The notes beneath the pieces are model-generated. The model ran no database searches and was not told where the DNA came from. It saw nothing but the letters and a program-made list of their open reading frames with translations. A program made the position numbers and the translations under genes. Shown here piece by piece: positions 22,552-35,147 of a DNA stretch of 64,000 bases. The DNA is from Lingula anatina (lineage: Eukaryota > Brachiopoda > Lingulata > Lingulida > Lingulidae): the NCBI RefSeq assembly GCF_001039355.2, contig NW_019773825.1:140269-204268 (forward strand), written 5' to 3'. Position 1 is the stretch's first letter. The number at the start of each line of letters is the position of its first letter.

Positions 22552-24978
22552 ATGAATGTGAAAATTTTTGCTCTGTGCATTTTCACGGTCTTGATAGTTT
22601 CCATTTATTGGATGAAGAGAAATTTAAGTAGCAGATATGTGATGAAAACCAGGATTCTGCCAAAAGGTAAAAATGTTCTCTCTTTCTCTCTCTCTCTCTC
22701 AATTTAGGCCGGTGCCCGAGGCAAAGCACCCATTTTCAAGGGGAGAGATGGCTTCTTTCCTGGACAAAGAGATAAACTGTACCAGACGAGGCAAGTATCC
22801 GACTTGTTCAACCCAGCAACGGCATGTATATTATTTGTCGAATTTAGAACGGATGATCCGCGAACTAACTGATCCGTTTATCAAATTTGATAATTACATT
22901 ATACATTATGACCGTACTAGAAAGCGATGCTGCTTATCCCCTGATGTTCTCCCAGCTTAACACACGCGTCAGGACAGCAGGGGCCTAGCAATAAAACGGA
23001 TTAAATATCGGATCCGAGGTAATTTACTATCGTATTCAGAACTATCGTAAATTACCCCCTAGTTATTGGAGGGTGCGTGCCAGACATTTATCCGCTTACA
23101 CTGAATGCAATTTAGCTAGAATCCCTGCAGAGTTAGACATATCCGGCTAGTAGGCTATGATTGGTTAATGAGGACGCTCCCATAAACCAATCCTACTAGC
23201 TGGATCGATCCAACTCTGCTAGGATTGTGCTTTTAGTGTAATCAGCTGAATTGTCTGGCACGCCCCCTTGAGTAACTAGGGGTAATTGACTGTCGTTAAT
23301 TAAGAATCTAAGAACCTGAATAACCAACAGGCTGGTGATAACAGTATGGTATATACTCTACCCCCTCTACTTCTTTTTCTTTCAATTTTGCCTGTCAAAA
23401 TAAGGTGTTTTTAGTTGTTATACGCTTGTTATGTCTGGAAATTTTTGTTGTTTCTTTCTCCCTGTGATGACTTTAATTAGGGTTCGGTTGGTTCAAGTAA
23501 GCCTTCTTTAGCACTCATTCGTTGTGAATCTTATGTGTTCTTGATCATGATAATCCTAGGAGTTTTCTGAAGAATCACATTTCGGTGTCGGTTTTGGTCG
23601 CTCCAGAGAGGGCGTGCATTTCACTATTATTATAAATATCTGAAAAACCATGACCACTCTTCTTAGTTTTAGATAGAACACAAGAGACCACCCTTCTGGA
23701 TGGAACATATTTTGCCAGTGTTCGACAATTTCCCGATGACACATCTTCGGCTGCTCCTTTTCCATACGAGGTCCCAGGACGGACATGTTCTCACGTAAAT
23801 TGTAAAGCAAAAAGACATATTATTTCCTTGAAAGTTCATAAATGCGGTTCTACCACCATCTCTTCAATTTTCACACGGGCAGCAGTAAAATACGGGTTGA
23901 CCGTTTTAAAGCCACTGAAAGGAAGACCTAGTTTTTACCCGAGTAAAGATCTGAACTACCCGCTCCTTCATGTAAGACCCCGTTTCCAGAGATTAGATCG
24001 ATCTACTTTAGATCGACCTAACTCCCTTGGGGTTCACGCTAAATAGCTGTCAGCCGAGCGGACACGAAAGTTAATTACCCCTTTACAGCTTGTAGTAGGC
24101 GGGACGGACATTTAAGCCGGATTATCTGACAGTAATCTAGTGAGACTCCCCGCGGGGATAGATCGATCTAAAAGCTCTGGGAATACAGCCTAAGGAAGCC
24201 AACTGTTGCAGATGCCGCCTACAGTCCTAACAAAACATATGACATGATGATTCATCACATGGTTTTTGATGCTGAAGTGGTAAACGCCATGATGCCCAAG
24301 GATTCATTTCTCATAGGAATTGTCCGTGATCCATTTTCTCAATTTAAGAGTGCCTTTAGCTATATGGCAATGAAAAGCAAATTTAATATAACATCCTCAA
24401 ATAGTCTTCTAACATTTTTCCAAAACCCGTATAAATATTGGAATAAGTACATACGCCGAAGTCATAATAGCTTTATAAGAAATGGGATGATGTACGAGTT
24501 TGGATTTCCAGATGACGATGTGAAAATCAGAAACAACGAAACTTTCATCAAACAATACATTGATTACATAGATAATCAATTTGATTTTATCGTTGTGAAT
24601 GAACTGTTTGATGAAAGTTTGGTTTTACTTGGTAGAAAGTTATGCTGGAAGGTACAGGATCTGCTGTATGTAAAGCAAAATGCTGGTAAGTACACTCCTG
24701 AATTTAAGACTGAAGACGACCCATGGATCATTCAACAACATAAGACATGGAGTAAAGCTGACTATTACTTGTACGACTACTTTTTGACCAAATTGAAAAA
24801 GACAATTTCTTCTCAGGGTAAAGACTTTTATGACGAGCTTGCAAGTTTTAAAAATGCTTTGAAATGGGTGAAAAGATGTGGGTTTGCAAATGTGATAGAT
24901 GTCTGTCAACGAAATGTCAGTGGAACTTACGTTGCACTGCAGTGTGTAAAATTTGGCCGTACATATAAACAGAACTAG
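22552..24978 (+). CDS. Galactose-3-O-sulfotransferase (Gal3ST) family
   Basis: Exon 1 (22552-22666) encodes MNVKIFALCIFTVLIVSIYW, a type II signal anchor, and ends in phase 1 at a GTAAAA donor. Exon 2 (from 23673, after TTAGTTTTAG) joins in phase. It carries KVHKCGSTT (23831, 5'-phosphosulfate loop of PAPS binding), IVRDPFSQFKSAFSY (3'-phosphate site) and the Gal3ST-like FDESLVLLGRKLCW and DLLYVKQNA. Family role: transfers sulfate from PAPS to the 3-OH of galactose on glycans in the Golgi lumen. Exon 2 is split by a short inverted-repeat element at 23977-24190; without it the frame is open and the protein 400 aa, a normal size. With it, an in-frame stop falls at about 24044 unless it is spliced out. 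The start is inferred from the anchor. Confidence 0.8.
23049..23287. repeat. Long palindromic (foldback) element in Gal3ST intron 1
   Basis: Arms of roughly 100 nt run inward from AATTACCCCCTAGTTA at the left and from TAACTAGGGGTAATT at the right. Shared internal blocks include GTGCCAGACA, CAGAGTT and CTAGTAGG. No ORF. The arms are diverged but alignable by eye; the copy would fold into a hairpin. Confidence 0.75.
23977..24190. mobile_element. Inverted-repeat element inside the Gal3ST coding exon
   Basis: The ends are imperfectly inverted: ACCCCGTTTCCAGAGATTAG at the left against CTCTGGGAATACAGCC at the right, with AGATCGATCT inside both arms. TAAG flanks both sides (23973-23976 and 24191-24194), and removing the element with one TAAG restores an open Gal3ST frame (CAT GTA AGG AAG). 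TAA target duplications are typical of PIF/Harbinger elements; the assignment is tentative. Confidence 0.65.
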
Positions 24979-27900
24979 TCAAGTTTTGCTGATCATTCGA
25001 ATGAAAAAAAAAAAACGAAATCTTCACTTATTTAACATATGATGTGTCACAGAAAAATATATTGTATAGCTTGATCATTGCTAGACAAAGTCTGTTTGTC
25101 CAGGTAAGATCTACATTCGAAAAAAAAGTTTGAAAGTATGAAATTGTTTTTCAATAATTAAAAGAATGTCATACAGTGGGAAAATCTTCAGTGTATATAT
25201 AAAAGAACGAATGTTGAGTGCGTTATCCATCAATATTTGGTTAAATATTTACCTTAGCTCATATGATTATTTCATAATTATCCAAAATGACGATGTTTCC
25301 GAACTTTTTTGGTCTAGTGTATTTGAGGACTTTATTGTATGGAATCCCAGGAGGCCCGAATGAAAAAAAAATCATAACAAACTTTAAATGAAAAAAATCA
25401 TATTGAGATTTTATTGTGGCTTTTGCTGCCAAAAAAATAATTTTTTATCTTGATCGATTTGAAATAAATGATATAATTTGCCATGTTTGAAACATCAAGC
25501 CTTATAAGTAGCATTGTGCAGTACTAAGTATCATGGAATAAAATACAAAATTTGGGATCAAGCATGGAGCTGATAAAAGCGAAAATTTAGGGTAAATATA
25601 CTTGTTTGTAAAATACTTTCATATCCGATAAACTACATGTATCTCAATGTATTTGACTGGATATGTGTTTTTATTTATATCGATGATTTTTATTAATGAA
25701 AGCAGACTATGGGTTAGTTTATCTTGTATATGCTGCCACTGTTCAGGACGCAGTGGCACCCCATTGCCCTGATTGTCAGAGCACTGTAAAGCTAGCTTGC
25801 TCACTATACCTTTCCATGTGTTAGCTTTACAGGTATTGCTGATATGGGTTATATATGAAATCAAGATCGAGCTGGCAATACCGAAATCTAGAACCTAGGG
25901 TACGCCCCATAGGATGTCGCGTGCCACCCATCTATTTTTTTATATCTCGCGAGCTTAACCATGTCTCGTGAGGCTAGGTCATACTTCATTATTGCAATTA
26001 CAGTAAATAAGTTATATAAATATGCATGTTATGTAAATGTGGGATATGAAGAGGAATGAATTGTAAAGGTTTCTGTTTCACGGAATTTTAGTTTATTTCA
26101 CCCTAGATAAACCGGTGAAAGTCCAAAAATTGCACCCGGGGGGGAACAAACTAATTACGATTTCAAACACACCTCCCTCATCCAAACATCTACCGTAACA
26201 ATGCCGTTTTAACTCATTCTTAATCTCGACAATAAGAACTACAAGGTGGAAATATAAACGCCGATATTTTATATTTTCGAGTTCTATTTATTGTTTTAAT
26301 CAGCACCAAGGTAGATGTTGCAGAAAAAAACTCATTTTCGGTATTTGGATGATAATGACCCCCTACAGTAGTAGGCACTGACAGTAGTAGACACTGTAGG
26401 CCTACTAATGTGGGGGAAATATCACAGTTAACTCTCTTGTGAAGGTGCAATGAATTGTACTTAAGTATCATACATAATATATAAAATACATAAACTTAAA
26501 AGAATTTTGTTAAATACATGTACTATATTACATCATGTAAGTTTGCTTGAAATAAAAACACTAGCATTCTTTCGATAGAGACTCATGAATCATACTAAGC
26601 GCGCGTGTGTCGCATTATATGATCAAAGACAGTCTTTTTTTCTAAGGGGGGTGCACTGAGTGCATCTGTTCCTGTCGGTCAAGCCTTCACAAGGACATCA
26701 GTAATCTTACATGTATTTTAGGCTGAAGTCTAGCACTGTGGACACAGGCATGCTTGGTTTAGTCCGATCTTGTGCTGCCGTTGTCGCTGGCTCCGTTTTA
26801 AACCATCCATTCGTGTAACTTTTGTTCTCGGAACCAGTTTCTAATCTGACAGAATGCTGTCGTTCGTCACATTTACCGGACTGACTTTTTAACATATTAT
26901 ATTAAACTCAGCCGCACTACATGCAGAGGCGAAAGAATTGCTGTGCCTACTACTGTAGATAGACAGCTGCTAGTGCATGGAAGTCATTTGCAACTTTTAA
27001 GCTAAGGGCATGAACGATTTTAGGCTTGTATTTGATAAATTTCATTTATAATACTCTCATATCGTCAGGTTTTTCAGCCAGTTGCCATATGACTGCTAAG
27101 CGCATCCTGAGACCACCTGCCGGTCAGTTGTGAAGATAAATACCGTGACAAGGATGAGAAGAATATAAAACACTCGTTTCCACTCCAGGTGAATAAAACT
27201 CATTGCCTAAAGAGGGTGATAAATTTAAAATTTATATGGCTGGGTTGAATTCCTCCATAGTTCAGAATCGGTTTCGCAAAAGAGCTGAAGACCGAAATGT
27301 TTAGTCCGCTAAAAGGTTACTATTATGTAATTTTTTTCTTTTCTTTATATAGGCTATATATATGTCTATAACAAGCGCAATAATTTTTTTGTTGGGCAGG
27401 ACCTCTTATTATTTCCGTTAGGGCCATTTAAAGTTTAGACCATCATTCGGGCTTAAGTTTTCTTGTGAAATTCGTCCAAGGTCAAATATTTATATGGCTT
27501 TTAGCAACGTTTACCAGTAAGAGGTCGCTTTATTATTTTTCTATTCAGCTCTGCTGATACTTGAGTTCATAAAAATTACATTTAAAGATATGAGATAAGT
27601 TCAAGTGAACAAAATAATGGAAAGAAAAGTGTTTTCATGTTCAAAAGATGTCATTTTAAGGATAACTGCACGTACAGCCTAGGTTGCAATGGTGAAATGG
27701 TGTTAATGACAGGAGTCAGGACTTGAGCGTCTACAACGCTTTCGACGCACCCTATACCAGGATCCCAGAGATATTTTTATTTGATACTGTATCCACAGAC
27801 ATTACTCTGGTTAAACCTGTGCTTATCTATGCACGCTCATAACACCGATACAGCCAGTTTCTACGGTTAGTTTTCCAATTTAATTTGCTGGTAACCAGGG

Positions 27901-28341
27901 GGAGGAAAGCCACTCAAGACATCTGTGAATTCTTAAAGGCAAAAAGGTTAGTACTGTCCTGTAACTGTACCTTATTCAAGAAGGATTGTTTAAAAGGGCC
28001 TGTTTAAAAATTACCACGAATCAAAGCATTATTTAGGTAAAACGTCCCTTTAACTACATTCCCTACTGGCTGTTAATATTACTATTCAATCAAAACTCTA
28101 TCGTGTCAGCTGGTAAGATCATGCAGTATGATCACATAAAATTTCGTAGAATTATATACAAACGTTTTTCTGAAATAGAATATATACAATTTGTTTTTTT
28201 AAACCTTAGACGGATGTGCTTAACAGCACGGACAATTGGAAACTGGACGGTTTAACTAAGACGAAATATATAAAATATAATAAGAATCGGGATACAAATT
28301 AAGCATTAAACTTTATATCGTTAAAATTTCTTAAGAAAATC
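24979..28341. other. Intergenic region Gal3ST to MFSD4
   Basis: 3.4 kb of AT-rich sequence with the Gal3ST 3' UTR at the left and the MFSD4 promoter and 5' UTR at the right. ORFs here are short and show no recognisable domain. No RNA gene seen. Confidence 0.6.
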
Positions 28342-29045
28342 ATGGAGATCGGGGAAGAGTCCACCGAAAACCATCGGACAGCGTTTATAAGAAGCAAATA
28401 CTTCCAAACATTTGTTATATGTGCCGCGTTAATGGCCTTGGTAAGTATCGATAAATGAAAGAAAACTCTACTTCTTGTATTTTTCAGTGCATCGTTCTCT
28501 GCTGGTTGGCTAGATTAAAGATAAAATAAAACAGTACTAAGATATCAGCACCGGAGTGTTTTAATGATTTAATCACTAAAAATATCAGGTGAAATAGATA
28601 AGTTAATCGTTATATTGTACAGAGACATACAGCAGTTCTTTTCGAGTATTATTTTAGTTCCACGCACATTTTTTTGATACAGGGAGCAAACATGTCGGTC
28701 CAAGGGCCCACTCTGATTGATCTAAGAAAACAGATGGGTGCCTCGGTGCTCTCCGTCTCTTACGCCATCAGCGGTCGCTCAGTGGGTACAACACTTGGCG
28801 CCATCGGTGGCGGCTTCATCTACGATCACACCAATCACCACTTGTTCCTCAGTTTGGTCATGGTGCTGATGTCACTGATTTCCTTCCTCATTCCATTTAC
28901 TACACACGTGTTTGAACTGGCGGCGTGTTTGGTGGTGCAGGGTCTAGCCATAGGGTCTCTGGATGCATGTAAGTGTATTGAGTCTATTGTTTATTCTCTG
29001 ACATTTTGACATTGACATTAATGGTTTGGGAAGAAGTAATGTTTC

Positions 29046-29082
<37 letters not shown>

Positions 29083-30417
29083 CCATGACGGGTGACGTCC
29101 CTAGCGTCCCAAACAAGCCCGAATGACTTGTCTTTGTTATAGACCAAAGGGTCACTGCCATAAATTTTCGTATTAAGATGAAATTTCACACGAAGGTCAT
29201 ATAAGGCCTGTGAAATATGTGGTGTAATTTTAATAATATCATATAGATGAAAACTAATTGATTACTGCTATTCCTTTGTATTTTCAGGTGGCAATGCTAT
29301 GCTTCTAGCAATGTGGGGAAAAGACAGTAGTCCATACATTCAGTCTTTGCACTTCTCCTTTGCTCTTGGTGCATTCGTCGCACCTATACTAGCCGAGCCG
29401 CTATTGTCGAAAAAAGTAACAGTTCTCTTTAATAAAACATCAGTTTTGTCTCCATCAGATTATGCACACTTTCCTTTATATGCTTCGCACAACTTAAGTC
29501 ACGAAGAACCGTTGTCATTGGATGTATTTAATGCTTCCACCTCGAATCTATCATCTTTCCTCAACGAGACGGGCATCATTTCGTCCCCTCACGCTGTGGA
29601 AAGGTGGACAGAATCTCGGATTATATTCGTTTACATCGCCGTTGGTATGATGGCGCTACTTTGTGCAGTACTATTTTCTGCGATGTGCCTTCAAGAACGA
29701 GCCATCTTCTACTGGAAAAAACAAGAAGTGGAGATGGATGAAAAACCCACCGTTGAGGAATCCCTGTGGTTTAAAGTACCGTTTTTGACCATTTTTGCGT
29801 TTTATTTTCTGTTGAATGTTGGTACGGAGGTGTCTTTCGGCGCCCTTGTAACGACATTTGGTTTTGAGACTCTACATTGGTCTAAACACAAAGCAGCGCA
29901 CTTGTCTACCGTTTTCTGGGGCTTTCTAGCCGCCGGAAGAGGTTTTTCTATACTGGTATCAAAATTCACGAGTACTGCTGTAATGATTGTCGTTGATCTA
30001 TCTTTGATGACATTTTCCACGGCATTGATGTCACTTTTAGTAAACAGTAGCGAGTATGTAATGTGGATCTGCACAGCTTTGTATGGTACTGGTATGGCTT
30101 CCGTTTCCCCTGCCGCAGTTTCATGGGCAGATAAATATGTACATATTACAGGGAAAGCTGCATCCTCGTTTACCGTAGGAGCTGCCATCGGAATGCTCGT
30201 TTTTCCCGCGGTGTTTGGTCATTTCTTCGAAATGAACGGGATGTATTTTGCATACATGTTATTCATCGGTGCACTAGGTACTGGAGGATTGTTCATCACT
30301 CTTTTTATCATTGCACGCTGCCATGGGGAAAGGCACCTTCCCACCCACCAGAAAGAGGAAAATGGTGTGGATGAAAGTCCCCAAGACGCCACAGAGACGA
30401 CGAAACTATGCAAGTAA
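28342..30417 (+). CDS. MFS transporter, MFSD4 / Na-dependent glucose transporter 1-like
   Basis: Exons 28342-28440, 28683-28968 and 29288-30417; phases 0 and 1 join cleanly to give 504 aa (MFSD4 proteins are about 515). The second exon gives the first helices with SYAISGRSVGTTLGAIGGG, the RxxG-type loop typical of MFS. The third starts CGNAMLLAMWGKDSSPYIQ followed by LHFSFALGAFVAPILAEP, characteristic of MFSD4/NaGLT1. A glycosylated extracellular loop follows (NKT, NLS, NAS, NLS, NET), then the C-terminal helices and a hydrophilic tail. Family role: plasma-membrane sugar or small-solute transport; the substrate here is unknown. Intron 2 holds a long poly-A run at 29048-29082. The 3' end converges with LUC7L. 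Confidence 0.85.
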
Positions 30418-32077
30418 TCTCATCTCCTGACCAGAAGTTTGTGTTTAGAATTAACTTTTTTAACAAACTTGTCAAATACACAAACAGTAGCTATAGCTAT
30501 ATTAAACTGATCTACTGTTCTCTATTTGGTTTGGAGAAATGGCACTTATGAACTGTTACCGGACATTTTGTGCCCAGAGGGTCACTTGGACAAACTGGAC
30601 TTGCAAAACGTGCACCGTTTGTATGTTTTGAAATACGTTTCTTAGTATGGTGAAATTCAAATTCAGGGTCCCATAAAGATTGCCTATTCAGGTTCAACAG
30701 TAATAGTAACTATGAATAGTAACTATGGGTGCATCTTTGCTAATTATGGAGCGTTTCACATTTTATTTTGAAAAAAATTCAACATTTAGCACTGCAACTT
30801 TGTCCTTTTTGAAATAGCATAACTCATTAACCGTGTGGGTCGGGGCTAAGCCCACGAGTATTTCTAGCGCTCACACTGGTGGTACTAGTGAAACAACTTA
30901 TGACAAACGCATCCAAGGAAAATATTACAACAGTTTATTCACAGTTTCAAGGATACACTTAGAAGTGTGTAGATATTTAATGTCGTCTTCATAACATACT
31001 GCGACTAATCCAATTTACCTATGTAAAGAAAATAACCCTTTATTAGACTTTGTGCTGGTAAAGGCTTTAAAGGTTTTTTTAAATGGCACTAACATCATTA
31101 AGTCTTTGTTTAAGCAAGCAAGATACCGTTGGCTTTTCCATTGATCATTTTAATAGCATCATTTGTTTTAATACTTTCAAGATAACTGACAGAAGACAGA
31201 CGAGCGTGCATCCTTACATTTAGTTCAATTAAAATACGTTAAAAAATCACTTGAAGTTAAAGCTGTCCACAGTTCGAGTTTTTTGTTTTAGGATAAAATG
31301 AAAGTTTTAACTGGGAATACTGCTTGGTTGCGAAGAATCAAATATTGATACCCCTGATAAGAAATATGACGAAATATCTGGCACCAGGGTCACACATTTT
31401 GAAAGCGCCTTCCACTGAAATTTTGCATAATCTGAAACCATGTAATTATTTGCTGGGAGTTGACACATTCTGAGGCTTCTTCTCGTGTATTTTTCCAAAA
31501 AAATTAAGAAAGAAATGGACTCCCAACATTTAACTTGGTCATTGCTTTAAAACACCAGTAGCTCTTGGTTTATGCAGTAAGAAATTTACTCCGCTGCTAC
31601 ATCTCCATTTTTGATATCTTCATCTTCTCCCGTGGATACGATCTCTCTAAAAAAAAAATTTAATTAATAATAACAAAAACTTGCTTTGGTATTTCACCTC
31701 TACTGAAGGTTATATTTTACTACATCCTATTTTTGAATATGTTGCACTGGCGCTTCATTCCCAGGAGAAACAATATTCATCAACATTACTACCATTTAGT
31801 CAAGTATTACACCATCTTACATAATAACATCTTTATTTCCCAGTTCTTCACTGGTCCTTACACAAACAAACTGTCTGAGACGAAGTGTCACTTCACCAAT
31901 TGCAATTACTGTAATTGACTCTGCAACAACTGCTTAATTCTTTTTTCTGGGTGTGTCCAAAAATAATCTTTTACCTTTCTAGCGAGTTCTCCTCGTCGTT
32001 CCTTTTCCTGGTTTTGCTGGGACTGGGCGACTTCCGCCACGATCTCTCACCAGATCTACAGACCAAAATAATATCCA
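29022..32077. repeat. Copy A of a ~3.06 kb direct repeat (contig-end overlap)
   Basis: It runs from TTTGGGAAG and a poly-A run in MFSD4 intron 2 through the last MFSD4 exon, its 3' flank and the last two LUC7L exons (minus: 31586-31646 and 31975-32055), stopping at the N at 32078. Copy B (32079-35147) restarts the same sequence. Differences are scattered substitutions, as expected of two alleles. Confidence 0.85.
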
Positions 32078-32078
32078 N
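32078..32078. other. Single N: contig junction 1
   Basis: The N separates the end of copy A from the start of copy B of the MFSD4/LUC7L repeat. It looks like a scaffold join, not a base-calling ambiguity. Confidence 0.85.
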
Positions 32079-32107
32079 ATAAAATGTTTGGGAAGAGATA
32101 AATTTTT

Positions 32108-32150
<43 letters not shown>

Positions 32151-35147
32151 CCATGACGGGTGACGTCCCTGGCGTCCCAAACAAGCCCGAATGACTTGTC
32201 TTTGTTATAGGCCAAAGGGTCAGTTTAGTGCCATGAATTTTCGTATTAAGATGAAATTTCACACGAAGGTCATATAAGGCCTGTGAAATATGTGGTGTAA
32301 TTTTAATAATATCATATAGATGAAAACTAATTAATTACTGCTATTTCTTTGTATTTCCAGGTGGCAATGCTATGCTTCTAGCGATGTGGGGAAAAGACAG
32401 CAGTCCATACATTCAGTCTTTACACTTCTCCTTTGCTTTTGGTGCATTCGTCGCACCTATACTAGCCGAGCCGCTATTGTCGAAAAAAGTAACAGTTCTC
32501 TTTAATAAGACATCAGGTTTATCTCCATCAGATTATGCACACTTTTCTCCCTATCCCTCGCACAACTTAAGTCACGAAGAACCGTTGTCATTGGATGTAT
32601 TTAATGCTTCCACCTCGAATCTATCATCTTTCCTCAACGAGACGAGCATCATTTCGTCCCCTCACGCTGTGGATAGGTGGACAGACTCTCGGATTATATT
32701 CATTTACATCGCCGTTGGTATGATGTCACTACTTTGTGCAATACTATTCTCTGCAATGTGCCTTCAAGACCGAGCCATCTTCTACTGGAAAAAACAAGAA
32801 GTGGAGATGGATGAAAAACCCACCGTTGAGGAATCCCTGTGGTTTAAAGTACCGTTTTTGATCATTTTTGCTTTTTATTTTCTGTTGAATGTTGGTACGG
32901 AGGTGTCTTTCGGCGCCCTTGTAACGACATTTGGTTTTGAGACTCTACATTGGTCTAAACATAAAGCAGCGCACTTGTCTACCGTTTTCTGGGGCTTTCT
33001 AGCCGCCGGAAGAGGTTTTTCTATACTGGTATCAAAATTCACGAGTCCTGCTGTAATGATTGTCGTTGATCTATCTTTGATGGCATTTTCCACGGCGCTG
33101 ATGTCACTTTTAGTAAATAGTAGCGAGTATGTAATGTGGATCTGCACAGCTTTGTACGGTATTGGTATGGCTTCCGTTTCCCCTGCCGCAGTTTCATGGG
33201 CAGATAAATATGTACATATTACAGGGAAAGCTGCATCCTCGTTTACCGTAGGAGCTGCCATAGGAATGCTCGTTTTTCCTGCACTGTTTGGTCATTTCTT
33301 CGAAATGAACGGAATGTATTTTGCATACATGTTATTCATCGGTGCACTAGGTACTGGAGGATTGTTCATAACTCTTTTTATCATTGCACGTTGCCATGGG
33401 GAAAGACACCTTCCCACCCACCAGAAAGAGGAAAATGGTGTGGATGAACGTCACCAAGACGCCACAGAGACGACGAAACTATGCAAGTAATCTTATCTCC
33501 TGACCAGAAGTTTGTGTTAAGAATTAACTTTTTTAACAAACTTGTCAAATACACAAACAGTAGCTATAGCTATATTAAACTGATCTACTGTTCTCTATTT
33601 GGTTTGGAGAAATGGCACTTATGAACTGTTACCGGACATTTTGTGCCCAGAGGGTCACTTGGACAAACTGGACTTGCAAAACGTGCACCGTTTATGTTTT
33701 GAAATACGTTTCTTAGTATGGTGAAATTCAAATTCAGGGTCACATAAAGATTGCCTATTCAGGTTCAACAGTAATGGTAACTATGAATAGTAACTATGGG
33801 TGCATCTTTGCTAATTATGGAGCGTTTCATATTTTATTTTGAAAAAAATTCAACATTTAGCACTGCAACTTTGTCCTTTTTGAAATAGCATAACTCATTA
33901 ACCGTGTGGGTCGGGGCTAAGCCCACGAGTATTTCTAGCGCTCACACTGGTGGTACTAGTGAAACAACTTATGACAAACACATCCAAGGAAAATATTACA
34001 ACAGTTTATTCACAGTTTCAAGGATACACTTAGAAGTGTGTAGATATTTAATGTCGTCTTCATAACATACTGCGACTAATCCAATTTACCTATGTAAAGA
34101 AAATAACCCTTTATTAGACTTTGTGCGGGTAAAGGCTTTAAAGGTTTTTTTTTAAATGGCACTAACATCATTAAGTCTTTGTTTAAGCAAGCAAGATACC
34201 GTTGGCTTTTCCATTGATCATTTTAATAGCATCATTTGTTTTAATGCTTTCAAGATAACTGACAGAAGACAGACGAGCGTGCATCCTTACATTTAGTTCA
34301 ATTAAATTACGTTAAAAATCACTTGAAGTTAAAGCTGTCCACAGTTCGAGTTTTTTGTTTTAGGATAAAATGAAAGTTTTAACTGGGAATACTGCTTGGT
34401 TGCGAAGAATCAAATATTGATACCCCTGATAAGAAATATGACGAAATATCTGGCACCAGGGTCACACATTTTGAAAGCGCCTTCCACTGAAATTTTGCAT
34501 AATCTGAAACCATGTAATTATTTGCTGGGAGTTGACACATTCTGAGACTTCTTCTCGTGTATTTTTCCAAAAAAATTAAGAAAGAAATGGACTCCCAACA
34601 TTTAACTTGGTCATTGCTTTAAAACACCAGTAGCTCTTGGTTTATGCAGTAAGAAATTTACTCCGCTGCTACATCTCCATTTTTGATATCTTCATCTTCT
34701 CCCGTGGATACGATCTCTCTAAAAAAAAATTTAATTAATAATAACAAAAACTTGCTTTGGTATTTCACCTCTACTGAAGGTTATCTTTTACTACATCCTA
34801 TTTTTGAATATGTTGCACTGGCGCTTCATTCCCAGGAGAAACAATATTCATCAACATTACTACCATTTAGTCAAGTATTACATCATCTTACATAATAACA
34901 TCTTTATTTCCCAGTTCTTCACTGGTCCTTACACAAACAAACTGTCAAAGACGAAGTGTCACTTCACCAATTGCAATTACTGTAATTGACTCTGCAACAA
35001 CTGCTTAATTCTTTTTTCTGGGTGTGTCCAAAAATAATCTTTTACCTTTCTAGCGAGTTCTCCTCGTCGTTCCTTTTCCTGGTTTTGCTGGGACTAGGCG
35101 ACTTCCGCCACGATCTCTCACCAGATCTACAGACCAAAATAATATCA
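32079..35147. repeat. Copy B of the ~3.06 kb direct repeat
   Basis: It repeats 29022-32077 in the same orientation, including the second MFSD4 last exon, and continues beyond the copy A endpoint (AATATC) into unique LUC7L sequence. Confidence 0.85.
32361..33490 (+). pseudogene. Second copy of the MFSD4 last exon (probably an unmerged allele)
   Basis: The acceptor TTTCCAG and 1130 nt are in the same phase as 29288-30417. The protein is nearly identical, with scattered changes (for example FPLYASHN to FSPYPSHN, and AVFGHF to ALFGHF). No copies of exons 1 and 2 lie upstream, and the N at 32078 falls just before. It could be read as a mutually exclusive last exon, but the full 3' flank including LUC7L exons is repeated too, which favours an assembly overlap. 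Confidence 0.75.

Noticed and set aside
22706-22787. Candidate coding exon in Gal3ST intron 1 with a TTTAG acceptor and a GC-AG type donor (GAG|GCAAGT)
   Set aside because: Read in the phase set by exon 1 (phase 1) it hits a stop. The direct join of 22666 to 23673 is in phase and complete.
29802-30188. 128-codon minus-strand ORF (repeated at 32875-33261)
   Set aside because: It lies antisense within the MFSD4 last exon and has no domain or start context; a shadow of the real frame.
32361-33490. MFSD4 last-exon pair as mutually exclusive exons or a tandem gene duplication
   Set aside because: The whole flank including LUC7L exons is repeated, no first exons precede the copy, and an N marks the junction. 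Assembly overlap is simpler.
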